Part shown: positions 1 to 7,519 of the stretch, piece by piece
Layout of the letters: each line of letters opens with the position of its first letter
Position numbering within the stretch: the first letter of the stretch is position 1
The notes under the pieces: model-generated
Seen by the model: the letters and a program-made list of their open reading frames with translations, nothing else
Databases searched by the model: none
Told to the model about the DNA's origin: nothing
Translations under genes and position numbers: made by a program
Source: an uncultured bacterium
GTDB lineage: Bacteria > Actinomycetota > Aquicultoria > SKW223 > CALKMS01
Reading direction: 5' to 3'
Assembly: GCA_938091145.1 (NCBI GenBank)
Contig: CALKMS010000066.1
Location: 1-14,858, forward strand
Length of the DNA: 14,858 nt

Positions 1-7
1 GAACTGT

Positions 8-1036
8 CTATTCTGAATGAAGGCGGGTTTTTAAAGCTCCTTGCCAGAGTTTTAAGCTACCATCTTCTTTTCTCTTTTTTATTTCACAAGTTTCCCAGCT
101 TAGCTCACATTCACCAGGACACGGGTCATAATGAACCAAAACATCAGCTGAGCCAAGTTTTCCTTCCACTTCCCGCTCTATGTGTTCAACCAGACGGTGC
201 GCAGTTTGAAAATCAAGCTGCCGACAAATAACTAAATGAAAATCCACAATTTTTTTAGACCCAGTCGCTCGGCTTCGCAAGTTATGATAATCAACCACGT
301 AAGGAGCATGAGAAAAAATTAGCTGATTTAACTCTTCAAGCAGAGAAGAAGACAAACTTTTATCAACTAAACCACCTATTGCTTCCCTCATCAACTTCAG
401 AGGATAGGCCAGCAAATACAAAGAGGCAAGTAGAGCAAAAATCGGGTCCAGAAGTTGATAGCCAGTAAAGAAAACCAGTACCAAGGCCAGAATGGCAGCT
501 AAATTAGTATATAAATCAGTTAAGTAATGCCAGGCGTCTGCCTTCAAAGCTACTGAACCCGTTTCGCTTGCTCGTTGTTCGAGAAAACGAGCCAGGAAAA
601 AAGTCACGGCCAAGGAAAAAAGTATTGCCAAAGCTCCAAAAAGCGGTTCTTTTATTTCGGCCTCTTTCTTGATAATGCTGATCAAACTAGAGTAAGCAAG
701 GTAAAGCAGAGAAAACAAGAGAAAGAACCCCTGAGTTAAAGCCGCCAGGCTTTCTACCTTCCCGTGGCCATAAGGATGCGTGACATCGGGCGGTTCAACT
801 GCTTTTTTAATGGAAAAATAATTTAAAGTTGAGGCCAAAACATCAACCAGGCTATCAAAGGCTGAAGCAATTACCACCAGCGAAGAAAGAATAAAACCTA
901 CCAAAAACTTTAGAGCTGCCAGAAAAGCCGCGCTAAAGATTGCTACTCTTGAAGAGCTAAGCTTCGCTAAGCTGGTTGAGCTTATTGGCTTATTTTCCTT
1001 CACCATTTTATTGTAACAAAATGCTATAAAACTCAT
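8..1036 (-). CDS. Cation diffusion facilitator (FieF/YiiP-like) metal efflux transporter
   Basis: A proton-coupled divalent metal exporter of the inner membrane, probably for zinc or ferrous iron. Residue numbers count from the ATG at 1036. About six hydrophobic segments fill residues 30-215. The DxxxD pair (D61, D65) in TM2 and the HxxxD pair (H170, D174) in TM5 form the tetrahedral transport site of the FieF class. The loop motif HPYGHGKVE follows TM2. Residues 215-305 are the cytoplasmic ferredoxin-like dimerisation domain, ending in an HYDPC segment as in FieF. The tail is longer than in FieF and adds Cys310 and Cys317 to Cys306. The start is uncertain: a TTG at 1042 and an ATG at 1006 are in frame, and none has a clear SD. 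The core family motifs all lie downstream of every candidate start. The gene is divergent from the plus-strand gene at 1153. Family is secure; the metal is inference. Confidence 0.9.
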   Translation of the reverse strand: MSFIAFCYNKMVKENKPISSTSLAKLSSSRVAIFSAAFLAALKFLVGFILSSLVVIASAFDSLVDVLASTLNYFSIKKAVEPPDVTHPYGHGKVESLAALTQGFFLLFSLLYLAYSSLISIIKKEAEIKEPLFGALAILFSLAVTFFLARFLEQRASETGSVALKADAWHYLTDLYTNLAAILALVLVFFTGYQLLDPIFALLASLYLLAYPLKLMREAIGGLVDKSLSSSLLEELNQLIFSHAPYVVDYHNLRSRATGSKKIVDFHLVICRQLDFQTAHRLVEHIEREVEGKLGSADVLVHYDPCPGECELSWETCEIKKRKEDGSLKLWQGALKTRLHSE

Positions 1037-1095
1037 TTTCAAAAAGCATTAAAATGTGCTAAGTCATCTTTAAGGCTTTCCAAAAATCTTAATCA

Positions 1096-1113
1096 CTCTT
1101 CTTGCGAGAAGAG
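1096..1113. promoter_or_regulatory. Perfect 7-bp inverted repeat in divergent intergenic region
   Basis: Arms at 1096-1102 (CTCTTCT) and 1107-1113 (AGAAGAG) are perfectly complementary around the 4-base loop TGCG. It lies between two divergent genes and overlaps the -35 half of a candidate promoter for the plus-strand gene. It could be an operator or an RNA hairpin. No T-run follows it on either strand, so it does not look like a terminator. The functional assignment is inference only. Confidence 0.4.
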
Positions 1114-1130
1114 ATGCAATTGGATAAACT
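1102..1130 (+). promoter_or_regulatory. Candidate sigma-70 type promoter for the plus-strand gene
   Basis: TTGCGA (1102-1107) and TAAACT (1125-1130) are separated by 17 bases; each matches the consensus at 4 of 6 positions. Transcription would begin near 1137, just before the purine-rich ribosome binding site at 1141-1149. This favours the ATG at 1153 over upstream in-frame TTG (1102) and ATG (1114) starts. The match is modest and could be chance. Confidence 0.3.
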
Positions 1131-1152
1131 AACCCTAAAGAAAGGGGGGTAT

Positions 1153-1512
1153 ATGGAAAGAAAGCCCGATATTACCGATGAAGATGTAGGCATCCAAGCC
1201 TTCAAGCTGAGAAAAGAAAAAGCTGTCGAAAGAGCAATGGAAAAAATCCGTCGGAGTCTGAGTCGTTCTTTCTTGCAGTTCACTCAAGAAGATCTCCAAA
1301 ATCTGGAATGGGCTCTGGGTGAGTGCTGGACAATGATTGGATTCCATGAATGGGATAATATTGCCTTTAGTTCATTAAAACCTGAGGAAATTAGCAAAAT
1401 TATTTCTATAACTCGGGATATTTTTAAAGATCGAATAAAGGGAAAAACAGGGATTGAAAAAATTCGCTCAATCCTGACTAAAAAACCACAGGTTAATAAG
1501 AAAGAAGAATAG
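1153..1512 (+). CDS. Hypothetical protein, 119 aa, small and helical
   Basis: I do not recognise the family. The ATG at 1153 is preceded by AAAGGGGGG three bases upstream, a plausible ribosome binding site and better than those of the in-frame TTG at 1102 or ATG at 1114. The protein is soluble and charged, with no signal peptide or membrane segment. Residues 14-40 form a basic amphipathic stretch. Residues 44-72 carry two Trp at 53 and 59, a Cys at 58, and the motif GFHEWDNIAF. Residues 77-110 look helical, and the tail is lysine/glutamate-rich. It is the only plus-strand gene here. It diverges from the metal transporter, and its last 20 bases overlap the 3' end of ATPase subunit D on the opposite strand. 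The codon pattern is purine-rich like the neighbouring genes, and no good minus-strand gene occupies the region, so it is probably real. Confidence 0.65.
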   Translation: MERKPDITDEDVGIQAFKLRKEKAVERAMEKIRRSLSRSFLQFTQEDLQNLEWALGECWTMIGFHEWDNIAFSSLKPEEISKIISITRDIFKDRIKGKTGIEKIRSILTKKPQVNKKEE

Positions 1513-2161
1513 GCGTTTTCTCTGCTCTTCCTTTTTTCTTCCTTTCTAAAGCCTTTTTTACTTTTTTAAGACGAAAAAGATCTTCCCGTGCCCTCTCATC
1601 CAAAACCATTTGAATATACTTCACCTGATTTATCAAGTTAGGAATAACTATGTAGTCAAGTGCGTTTACCCGCCGACGAGTTTTCTGAATTTCTTCTCCC
1701 AACCTTTTTAGTTTAGTTTCCACTGAAGCTACTTCCAAAATGGCATCGACTTCTTTTTCAAACCGCTCAGCTGCCTCGTCAACCCGACTGGACACGCCAA
1801 CGATGCTATAACCCCTCTCCAACATCGAACGAGAAACAGATTTCTTTTCTATTTCAGGAACAGGAACACCCATTATGTAACTTCCTTTCATTTCCACCAA
1901 AACTTCACCTTTAGTAGCTAGCGAAGCAGCTTTAACTGTCGCCGTCCCATCAACTGCTTTAGCTACCGCCAAAGTATACGCCGCTTCTGCAGCTGCTTTT
2001 TGCAACCGTTCACTGGCCTGAAGAGCAACGTCAACGATGCTCATAAACTCAATCAAAAGAGCATCCCGCTTTCTTTTAAGCAAATCCCGGCCTTGTTCAG
2101 CTAACTTCATTTGCTGCTTCCGCTGAAGCAGTTCCATCCGGGTAGTATGGATCTCTTCCAA
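1493..2161 (-). CDS. atpD: A/V-type ATPase subunit D (central stalk rotor shaft)
   Basis: Subunit D is the long antiparallel coiled coil that forms the rotating shaft inside the A3B3 head. The 222-residue length is normal. Residues 8-75 and about 130-205 are the predicted N- and C-terminal helices, with a small middle domain containing a hydrophobic MGVPVP segment. The C-terminal helix carries the family-typical RRVNALDYIVIPNL stretch. The tail is very basic (KKVKKALERKKKGRAEK). The start codon is TTG at 2161: GGAGG at 2170-2174 lies 8 bases upstream, whereas the in-frame ATG at codon 9 has no comparable site. It is the last gene of the ATPase operon, 3 bases after the stop of B. The stop lies inside the 3' end of the convergent plus-strand gene, with no hairpin terminator visible between them. 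Confidence 0.95.
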   Translation of the reverse strand: MEEIHTTRMELLQRKQQMKLAEQGRDLLKRKRDALLIEFMSIVDVALQASERLQKAAAEAAYTLAVAKAVDGTATVKAASLATKGEVLVEMKGSYIMGVPVPEIEKKSVSRSMLERGYSIVGVSSRVDEAAERFEKEVDAILEVASVETKLKRLGEEIQKTRRRVNALDYIVIPNLINQVKYIQMVLDERAREDLFRLKKVKKALERKKKGRAEKTPILLSY

Positions 2162-2164
2162 AGT

Positions 2165-3562
2165 CTAACCCTCCGATTTTGGATAGTATTTCTTGATAAA
2201 ATCTTGCTTTATTCTCTTTAAAGAGCCCTCGGGGAACATTGAGAGAAGTTCCCATCCGAGATCAAGGGTTTCTTCAATGCTTCTATCAACATTTCCCTGA
2301 CCAATAAATTTCTCTTCAAACTCATCAGCAAACTTTAAGTAACGGCGATCCATTTCAGAAAGAGCTTCTTCGCCTATAATCGAAACCAACCGACGGATGT
2401 CCCGCCCTTCAGCGTAAAAGGCGTAAAGCTGATCAGCAACGTTGCGGTGGTCCTCGCGAGTCTTCTCAGGACCGATACCAAGGTTCATCAAACGAGAAAG
2501 CGAAGGCAAAACATCGATTGGCGGATAAATCCCCCGTCGATGAAGATGGCGAGAAAGAACTATCTGGCCTTCAGTAATATAACCTGTTAGGTCAGGAATG
2601 GGATGGGTTATATCATCATCAGGCATCGTTAAAATCACTAACTGAGTAATTGAACCCCTCTTACCTTTAATCCTTCCAGCTCGCTCATATATAGTAGCTA
2701 AGTCAGTATACATGTAACCTGGATAACCTCGGCGGCCAGGAACTTCTTCTCGAGCAGTTGAGATTTCTCGCAAAGCCTCACAGTAATTAGTCATATCGGT
2801 TAAAATTACCAGTACATGCATGTCAAGTTCAAAAGCCAGGTACTCAGCAACCGTCAAAGCACAGCGAGGCGTTAGTAAGCGCTCAATCGTCGGGTCGTTA
2901 GCCAAGTTCAAAAAGAAAACCACTCGCTCTAATGCACCGGTTCTTTCGAACTCCTGACGGAAAAAGGCTGCTTCCCGATAAGTTATTCCCATAGCACCAA
3001 AAACGATAGCAAACTCTTCACCGCTTCGCACTTTTGCCTGACGAATAACCTGAGCAGCTATTTCATTTGCCGGCAAGCCGGAACCCGAAAAAATCGGGAG
3101 TTTCTGTCCGCGAACAAGAGTATTTAATCCATCAATGGCCGATATTCCCGTCTGAATAAAATCCTGAGGTTGGGCTCGAGCGAAAGGATTGATAGGATTG
3201 CCGGTTACCTGAAGTTTATCTTCTTCTAAAATAGGTGGGCCACCGTCAATAGGTTCTCCTCGACCGTTAAAAATTCTTCCCAATACATCGGGAGCTACTC
3301 CAATAGTCGCAACTTCATTTTTAAATCTTATTCTGGTTCGGAAAACATCAACACCTTCTGTTCCTTCAAAAACCTGAATTACAGCGTAATCTTCCGAACT
3401 TTCAAGCACCTGACCTGACCTTTCCTCGCCGCTCGGAAGAATTATTTCCACCATCTCCCCATAGCTCACATGGTGAATGTTCTTCACAAAAATAAGCGGA
3501 CCCGAAACATAGTTAACAGTGCGGTAATCGCGAAGAACCAAAGGTTTCTTTTCCAGTTTCAA
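2165..3562 (-). CDS. atpB: A/V-type ATPase subunit B (non-catalytic head subunit)
   Basis: Subunit B alternates with A in the A3B3 hexamer and completes each nucleotide site without catalysing hydrolysis itself. Visible parts are the N-terminal beta barrel (about 10-80) and the nucleotide-binding-fold domain (about 95-370). The P-loop position reads GSGLPANE (160-167), lacking the Lys-Thr of a working Walker A, as expected for B. The family signature PPIDVLPSLS is at 347-356, with Arg357 as the arginine that reaches into the catalytic site. The 465-residue length is normal and nothing is missing. The start is TTG at 3562, directly after the TAA of subunit A. A ten-base SD is embedded in the last codons of A, so translation of B is probably coupled to A. 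Confidence 0.97.
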   Translation of the reverse strand: MKLEKKPLVLRDYRTVNYVSGPLIFVKNIHHVSYGEMVEIILPSGEERSGQVLESSEDYAVIQVFEGTEGVDVFRTRIRFKNEVATIGVAPDVLGRIFNGRGEPIDGGPPILEEDKLQVTGNPINPFARAQPQDFIQTGISAIDGLNTLVRGQKLPIFSGSGLPANEIAAQVIRQAKVRSGEEFAIVFGAMGITYREAAFFRQEFERTGALERVVFFLNLANDPTIERLLTPRCALTVAEYLAFELDMHVLVILTDMTNYCEALREISTAREEVPGRRGYPGYMYTDLATIYERAGRIKGKRGSITQLVILTMPDDDITHPIPDLTGYITEGQIVLSRHLHRRGIYPPIDVLPSLSRLMNLGIGPEKTREDHRNVADQLYAFYAEGRDIRRLVSIIGEEALSEMDRRYLKFADEFEEKFIGQGNVDRSIEETLDLGWELLSMFPEGSLKRIKQDFIKKYYPKSEG

Positions 3563-5320
3563 TTAGATCACCTCCAGTGCGGCAAAGCGCTCCTTTACCC
3601 GGTTAATTAAATCGCTTATCTTTTTTTCTGCCTCTTCAGCTGGTATCTCTTTCATCCGAGCGATCTCTTCTTTAAAGGGAAGGTTTAAAATTTGAGTTAA
3701 GGTGACTCCACGGTGGAGACATTCCATCCCCACTTTGTAAAAAGTCAAAATTGCCTTCAACATAAAATATTGCTTAGGAAGCGGGCAATGAGAATCAATT
3801 TCGTGAAAAGCAAATTGTTGAAGGTAGTCTTCTCTTAACATCCGCGCAACTTCTAAAACCATTCGTTCAGATTCAGGCAAAGCATCAGGTCCAACAAGCT
3901 GGACAATTTCTTGAAGTTCAGCTTCTTTCTGAAGTAAAGCCATTGCTTCTTTTCTTAATTCAGAAAAGTCAGAGGCAACCTGATCATTAAACCAATCACT
4001 AATTGCTCGCAAATAAAGTGAGTAACTTTTAATCCAGCTGATAGCTGGGAAGTGTCGGCGGTGGGCCAGGCTTGTATCCAATGCCCAAAACGCTCCCGCT
4101 ATTCGAAGGGAGTTCTGAGTCATTGGTTCAGAGAAATCGCCACCAGGAGGAGAAACTGCCCCTATAACGGTAACTGAGCCTATTCGGTTGTCACGTCCCA
4201 GACAAACTACCCGCCCGGCTCTCTCATAAAACCCAGCCAGTCGTGTAGCCAGATAGGCAGGATAGCCTTCTTCTCCAGGCATTTCTTCCAGCCGACCAGA
4301 TACTTCTCTTAAAGCTTCGCCCCAGCGGGAAGTAGAGTCAGCCATCATCGCTACATCATATCCCATATCTCGATAGTACTCAGCCAAAGTTATGCCAGTA
4401 TAAATAGAAGCCTCGCGGGCAGCCACTGGCATATTGGAAGTATTGGCAATGAGAATTGTTCGCTCCATTAAAGGATTGCCAGTTTTAGGGTCAGTAAGTT
4501 CAGGAAACTCGGTCAAAACCTCCGTCATCTCATTGCCCCTCTCCCCACAACCAACATAAATTATGACATCCGCATCTGACCACTTAGCCAGCGTTTGTTC
4601 AGTAACAGTTTTTCCCGTGCCAAATCCCCCGGGAATAATTGCTGATCCTCCCTTAGGGATGGGAAAGAAGGTGTCAAACACCCTTTGACCGGTGATTAGA
4701 GGAACTTCTGGATCGAGCTTAGTTTCGTACGGACGCCCAAGGCGAACTGGCCAGGACTGGTACATTTTTAACTCAGTTCCATCCGCAAGATAAGCTACTG
4801 TTTCCTCAACTGTAAACTCTCCTTCTTCAATCGCTTCCACCCGCCCCTCTATGCCCGGCGGCACCATTATCTTATGAACTATACTTTTTGTCTCCTTAAC
4901 TTCGCCAATAACATCCCCGCTAGAAACCATACTGCCTTTCTTAACCGCAGGCTTAAAATGCCATTTCCGTTCGCGAGACAGCGGGTGAGCAACCACTCCT
5001 CGCTTAATAAAAGGACCAACTTCTTTCCAAACCAGAGGCAGAGGCCGCTGAACACCATCAAAGATTGAAGTCAATAAACCAGGGCCTAGCTCAACCTGCA
5101 ATGGACTCCCAGTGCTGACAACCGGTTCCCCTACTCTTAAGCCAGCCGTATCTTCATAAACCTGAATTATCGCTACGTCCTCCTCCAGCCGAATGATTTC
5201 TCCCATCAAGCCTTCATCGCCCACTCGCACCAAGTCGTACATTCTGGATCCTCGCATACCCTTTGCTTCAACTACTGGTCCAGTTATTCGAGAAATAAAT
5301 CCTTCAATCAACTCACTCAC
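3563..5320 (-). CDS. atpA: A/V-type ATPase catalytic subunit A
   Basis: This is the catalytic subunit, which makes or hydrolyses ATP at the A/B interface. The 585 residues match the family. An N-terminal beta barrel (5-75) is followed by the bulge or non-homologous region typical of A subunits (about 115-185). The Walker A motif GGFGTGKT is at 231-238. The catalytic glutamate is E260 in GCGERGNE, and the Walker B aspartate is D328 in MMADSTSR. A helical C-terminal domain follows from about 440. No intein interrupts the P-loop region, where inteins occur in some archaeal and yeast homologues. The start is GTG at 5320, overlapping the end of F by 8 bases; the nearest purine run (AGGGGAAG) is close and weak, so re-initiation after F is likely. 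The sequence MSELIEGFISRITGPVV fits the normal N-terminus. Confidence 0.98.
   Translation of the reverse strand: MSELIEGFISRITGPVVEAKGMRGSRMYDLVRVGDEGLMGEIIRLEEDVAIIQVYEDTAGLRVGEPVVSTGSPLQVELGPGLLTSIFDGVQRPLPLVWKEVGPFIKRGVVAHPLSRERKWHFKPAVKKGSMVSSGDVIGEVKETKSIVHKIMVPPGIEGRVEAIEEGEFTVEETVAYLADGTELKMYQSWPVRLGRPYETKLDPEVPLITGQRVFDTFFPIPKGGSAIIPGGFGTGKTVTEQTLAKWSDADVIIYVGCGERGNEMTEVLTEFPELTDPKTGNPLMERTILIANTSNMPVAAREASIYTGITLAEYYRDMGYDVAMMADSTSRWGEALREVSGRLEEMPGEEGYPAYLATRLAGFYERAGRVVCLGRDNRIGSVTVIGAVSPPGGDFSEPMTQNSLRIAGAFWALDTSLAHRRHFPAISWIKSYSLYLRAISDWFNDQVASDFSELRKEAMALLQKEAELQEIVQLVGPDALPESERMVLEVARMLREDYLQQFAFHEIDSHCPLPKQYFMLKAILTFYKVGMECLHRGVTLTQILNLPFKEEIARMKEIPAEEAEKKISDLINRVKERFAALEVI
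3566..3575 (-). promoter_or_regulatory. Full-length Shine-Dalgarno of subunit B inside the end of subunit A
   Basis: On the minus strand this reads GGAGGTGATC, a ten-base match to the complement of the usual bacterial 16S rRNA 3' end. It encodes the last residues of subunit A, abuts the A stop codon, and places GGAGG 8 bases from the TTG start of B. It decides the B start and may compensate for the weak TTG codon. Confidence 0.8.
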
Positions 5321-5645
5321 CTTCCCCTAATTTTATCTCAAACCCAATAGCCCTTCTAATTAAACCCCGTAAATAATCAGCCCGCCCAATAACATTGACT
5401 CTTTTCTTAGAAGGGATTGGAACAACAATAGGGCGGTAAATGCGATCAATCTTTTGCTGGGTTCTCTCGTCAATAAAAGGAGTGAACTCTGAAGAAAAGG
5501 CAATCACACCAACCATATCATCGTCTAACAGCTCCGCTAGTTTAGCGCGAGCTTTTTCACCGTCCTCTACTTCTATTACTTCGACACCCGAAAGCCGAAA
5601 ACCATCAGCGCTCTCCGGATCAGTTATCACCATTACTTTATACAA
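5313..5645 (-). CDS. atpF: A/V-type ATPase subunit F (central stalk)
   Basis: Subunit F is a small Rossmann-like protein that binds the rotor shaft D and can modulate ATPase activity. The 110-residue length is normal. The N-terminus MYKVMVITDPESADGFRLSG matches the usual beginning, with a first beta strand and then a D-x-x-x-x-x-G-F segment. A second strand ends in VGVIAFSSEF (about 46-55). The conserved RPIVVPIPSK segment is at about 71-80. The start is TTG at 5645: GGAGG at 5655-5659 lies 9 bases upstream, and starting at the ATG of codon 5 would remove the first beta strand and leave no SD. It overlaps the end of subunit C by 8 bases and the start of subunit A by 8 bases, suggesting translational coupling. 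Confidence 0.93.
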   Translation of the reverse strand: MYKVMVITDPESADGFRLSGVEVIEVEDGEKARAKLAELLDDDMVGVIAFSSEFTPFIDERTQQKIDRIYRPIVVPIPSKKRVNVIGRADYLRGLIRRAIGFEIKLGEGE

Positions 5646-6696
5646 CTACCAACGCCTCCCGGATAGCTTCTTCATTCATTCCAACTGCTTTACCGCGCAA
5701 AATTATTCTTAAGTTAACTATCTCGTTGTACTTGGACCAGAGGTAAGCAATGATTATTGCCATGCTTAAGGGATCAGCTTTAAAGAGGCCTATCAGTTTT
5801 TTCAGCATATACTCCTCCATTTTTCTCTCAATCATCGAAACCAAGTCGGTCTTTAGAAACTCCTTTATACCAACTTCAAATGGAATCCGATAAGGAGTTT
5901 TTTCCAAAAGCGGATTAATATCTTCCACTTCTCGCACTTCAGTCAGTTTAGCAAAATGATCTTCAGAAATGAACTTTCCGCCAGGAATGAAAAATTCCTT
6001 GACTTTCTCCGAATCGAGTTTCTCCCTCCTAGTTTTTAAAATGGTCATCAAGTTGACTATATCGATTTCTCTTCTAATCATTTCCACTGTCAGTTGTTGA
6101 TTTAAATCACGTTTTCTCCTCAACCTCGTAAATACATACTGATAGTAGTACCTATCAAGAGATAGCTCCAGCAAGGCCAAGTTGCGGTTTTCTGCATACT
6201 CTTTAAAGTTTTCCGTCAATGGCCGGGCTAAATGACTCCCCCACGTGGCTAAAGCATCAATGACCTCTCTAATTGAAGCTTGACGCGCTAAAAATTCTAA
6301 AACTCTTTGTGAAAGATGGCCAGCTGGAAAAAAGCTCTCAATTATTTCTTCTTCAGCGGCCCCGAAATGTTTTCCTCTTAATATGGCTTTCAAATTGAAA
6401 ATGTCCCAGCGCTCAATTACTAAATCAAAAATCTTCTGTAAGGCCGGAGGTATCCAAGAACGAATTTCTCGAACCTCCCGTACAAACTCAATCTTCAAAC
6501 CTTCTTCCGCGCCTTTAATGCCACTAGCCCGAATTAGCCCTTGCTCAATTGAGGAGCGATAATGAGTCTTTAGAAGTTTGGCAATTATTTCTTCTTCGTC
6601 GTAAGCCTGAAGTAATTCCTGATAAAAAGCAGGTGTGAAAAAATAACTCCTCCGGGCCCGAGCCCGAGCATTAGCGTAACCAATATCAACTGTCAT
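5638..6696 (-). CDS. atpC: A/V-type ATPase subunit C (V-type d-like adaptor)
   Basis: Subunit C is the funnel-shaped adaptor that connects the central stalk (D/F) to the rotating K ring. At 352 residues it has normal length. It is all-helical and consists of three related repeats, each with a pattern like that at about 8-35 (AYANARARARRSYFFTPAFYQELLQA in the first). The last repeat ends with a YLWSKYNEIVNLRIILRGKA segment near the C-terminus, and the related SLFDLV/WDIFNLKAILRGK segment appears near 90-110. No membrane segments are present, as expected. The ATG at 6696 follows the TAA of subunit E with no gap, and GAGG lies 5 bases upstream inside the last codons of E. The 3' end overlaps subunit F by 8 bases. 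Assignment rests on repeats and on position in the operon. Confidence 0.93.
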   Translation of the reverse strand: MTVDIGYANARARARRSYFFTPAFYQELLQAYDEEEIIAKLLKTHYRSSIEQGLIRASGIKGAEEGLKIEFVREVREIRSWIPPALQKIFDLVIERWDIFNLKAILRGKHFGAAEEEIIESFFPAGHLSQRVLEFLARQASIREVIDALATWGSHLARPLTENFKEYAENRNLALLELSLDRYYYQYVFTRLRRKRDLNQQLTVEMIRREIDIVNLMTILKTRREKLDSEKVKEFFIPGGKFISEDHFAKLTEVREVEDINPLLEKTPYRIPFEVGIKEFLKTDLVSMIERKMEEYMLKKLIGLFKADPLSMAIIIAYLWSKYNEIVNLRIILRGKAVGMNEEAIREALVVV

Positions 6697-7281
6697 TTAG
6701 GCCTCGGGAAAGATTATCCGCATCACCTCCGATTTGTAGACTTGAGCTGCTTTTTTTAGCCTTGATTGAAAAGTATTGGTAATGGTTATGCTCCCCTCAG
6801 CGCTATCAACAATAACGCCGCCGTCGATCGCTGGATAACCTTTAACCTCACCGTCAACTTGCATTTCAGATAAAAGTTTCTCAGCCATTTGAACATCAGC
6901 GGGATTCACTCTCACAACCACTTTCCCATTTACACCCTCAAGAGCTTCTTCAAGCAATTGGCGAAAAATCTGCGGATATTCCTTGCTTTCTCGGACCTTG
7001 CTAATTTCTTCTAGCGCTTTCTCGACAACCTTTCTAACCGCTTCTTCTTTGGCTCTTATTATCTCTTTTTTAGCAGCCAAACGAGCAGCATTTATTATTT
7101 TGGCCGCTTCGCTTTCAAAAACAATCCTCGCCTTTTCAATCTCGGCTTGCTTAAGTCTTTTGGCTTCTTCTTCTGCCTCTTCCTTAATCAACTTAGCTTG
7201 TTCGCTGGCCCGATCCAAAATTTCCCGGCAAGCCAACTCACCTTCTTCTTCAAGAGAACGAAGAATTTCTTCAATTCCCAT
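6697..7281 (-). CDS. atpE: A/V-type ATPase subunit E (peripheral stalk)
   Basis: Subunit E pairs with the H/G-type subunit to form the peripheral stalk that holds the A3B3 head against the rotor. The 194-residue length is normal. Residues 1-105 are a long, charged, alanine-rich helix forming a right-handed coiled coil with the partner stalk subunit. Residues 110-194 are the globular head-binding domain, with the family-like KVVVRVNPADVQMAEKLL stretch, then a GGVIVDSAEGSITITNTF strand pair (about 153-170) that is a hallmark of this family. The start is ATG at 7281 with AGAGGA upstream. It is 13 bases after K and directly abuts C. Confidence 0.94.
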   Translation of the reverse strand: MGIEEILRSLEEEGELACREILDRASEQAKLIKEEAEEEAKRLKQAEIEKARIVFESEAAKIINAARLAAKKEIIRAKEEAVRKVVEKALEEISKVRESKEYPQIFRQLLEEALEGVNGKVVVRVNPADVQMAEKLLSEMQVDGEVKGYPAIDGGVIVDSAEGSITITNTFQSRLKKAAQVYKSEVMRIIFPEA

Positions 7282-7294
7282 CTATCTTTTCCTC

Positions 7295-7516
7295 TTATTT
7301 AAGTGTTGTAATGATCATAGCAGCGACAACAAACCCAAACAAAACAATGAGTTCGGGCAAAGCTTCGAGAACAATTATCTGGCCCGCTACCTCTGGTTTT
7401 TCAGCAATAGCCCCGGCTCCAGCTGCTCCAATTCTCGCCTGAGCGTAAGCCGTTGAAATAGCCGGAATAGCTACTGCCAATGCAGCCGCAAAAGCTCTAG
7501 CCTCTGTAACCCCCAT
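7295..7516 (-). CDS. atpK: A/V-type ATPase subunit K (rotor ring proteolipid, single hairpin)
   Basis: This is the ion-carrying proteolipid of the membrane rotor. It has 73 residues in two helices (about 6-36 and 43-71), joined by the AEKPE loop. It is therefore the 8-kDa single-hairpin form, not the duplicated 16-kDa form of Enterococcus NtpK. The ion-carrying carboxylate in the usual LPE position is E55. A second glutamate, E51, sits one turn earlier at a position used by some archaeal c subunits (as in the Thermococcus LEGLP motif). Q26 in helix 1 aligns, by distance to the loop proline, with the Na+-ligand glutamine of Ilyobacter c. However, E55 is followed by Leu rather than Thr/Ser, so coupling to H+ or Na+ cannot be decided. 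The SD GGAGGTGA four bases before the ATG is strong, suiting a subunit needed in many copies. It starts 3 bases after I. Confidence 0.95.
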   Translation of the reverse strand: MGVTEARAFAAALAVAIPAISTAYAQARIGAAGAGAIAEKPEVAGQIIVLEALPELIVLFGFVVAAMIITTLK

Positions 7517-7519
7517 TTT

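Noticed and set aside
1090..1115. CIRCE heat-shock operator
   Set aside because: The inverted repeat has 7-bp arms and a 4-base loop; CIRCE has TTAGCACTC arms with a 9-base spacer.
4600..4640. Possible intein at the P-loop of subunit A
   Set aside because: The Walker A region is uninterrupted and the protein has the normal length.
6983..7456. Open frame of 157 codons on the plus strand over subunits E and K
   Set aside because: It mirrors the alanine/lysine-rich codons of the real minus-strand genes and has no family signature.
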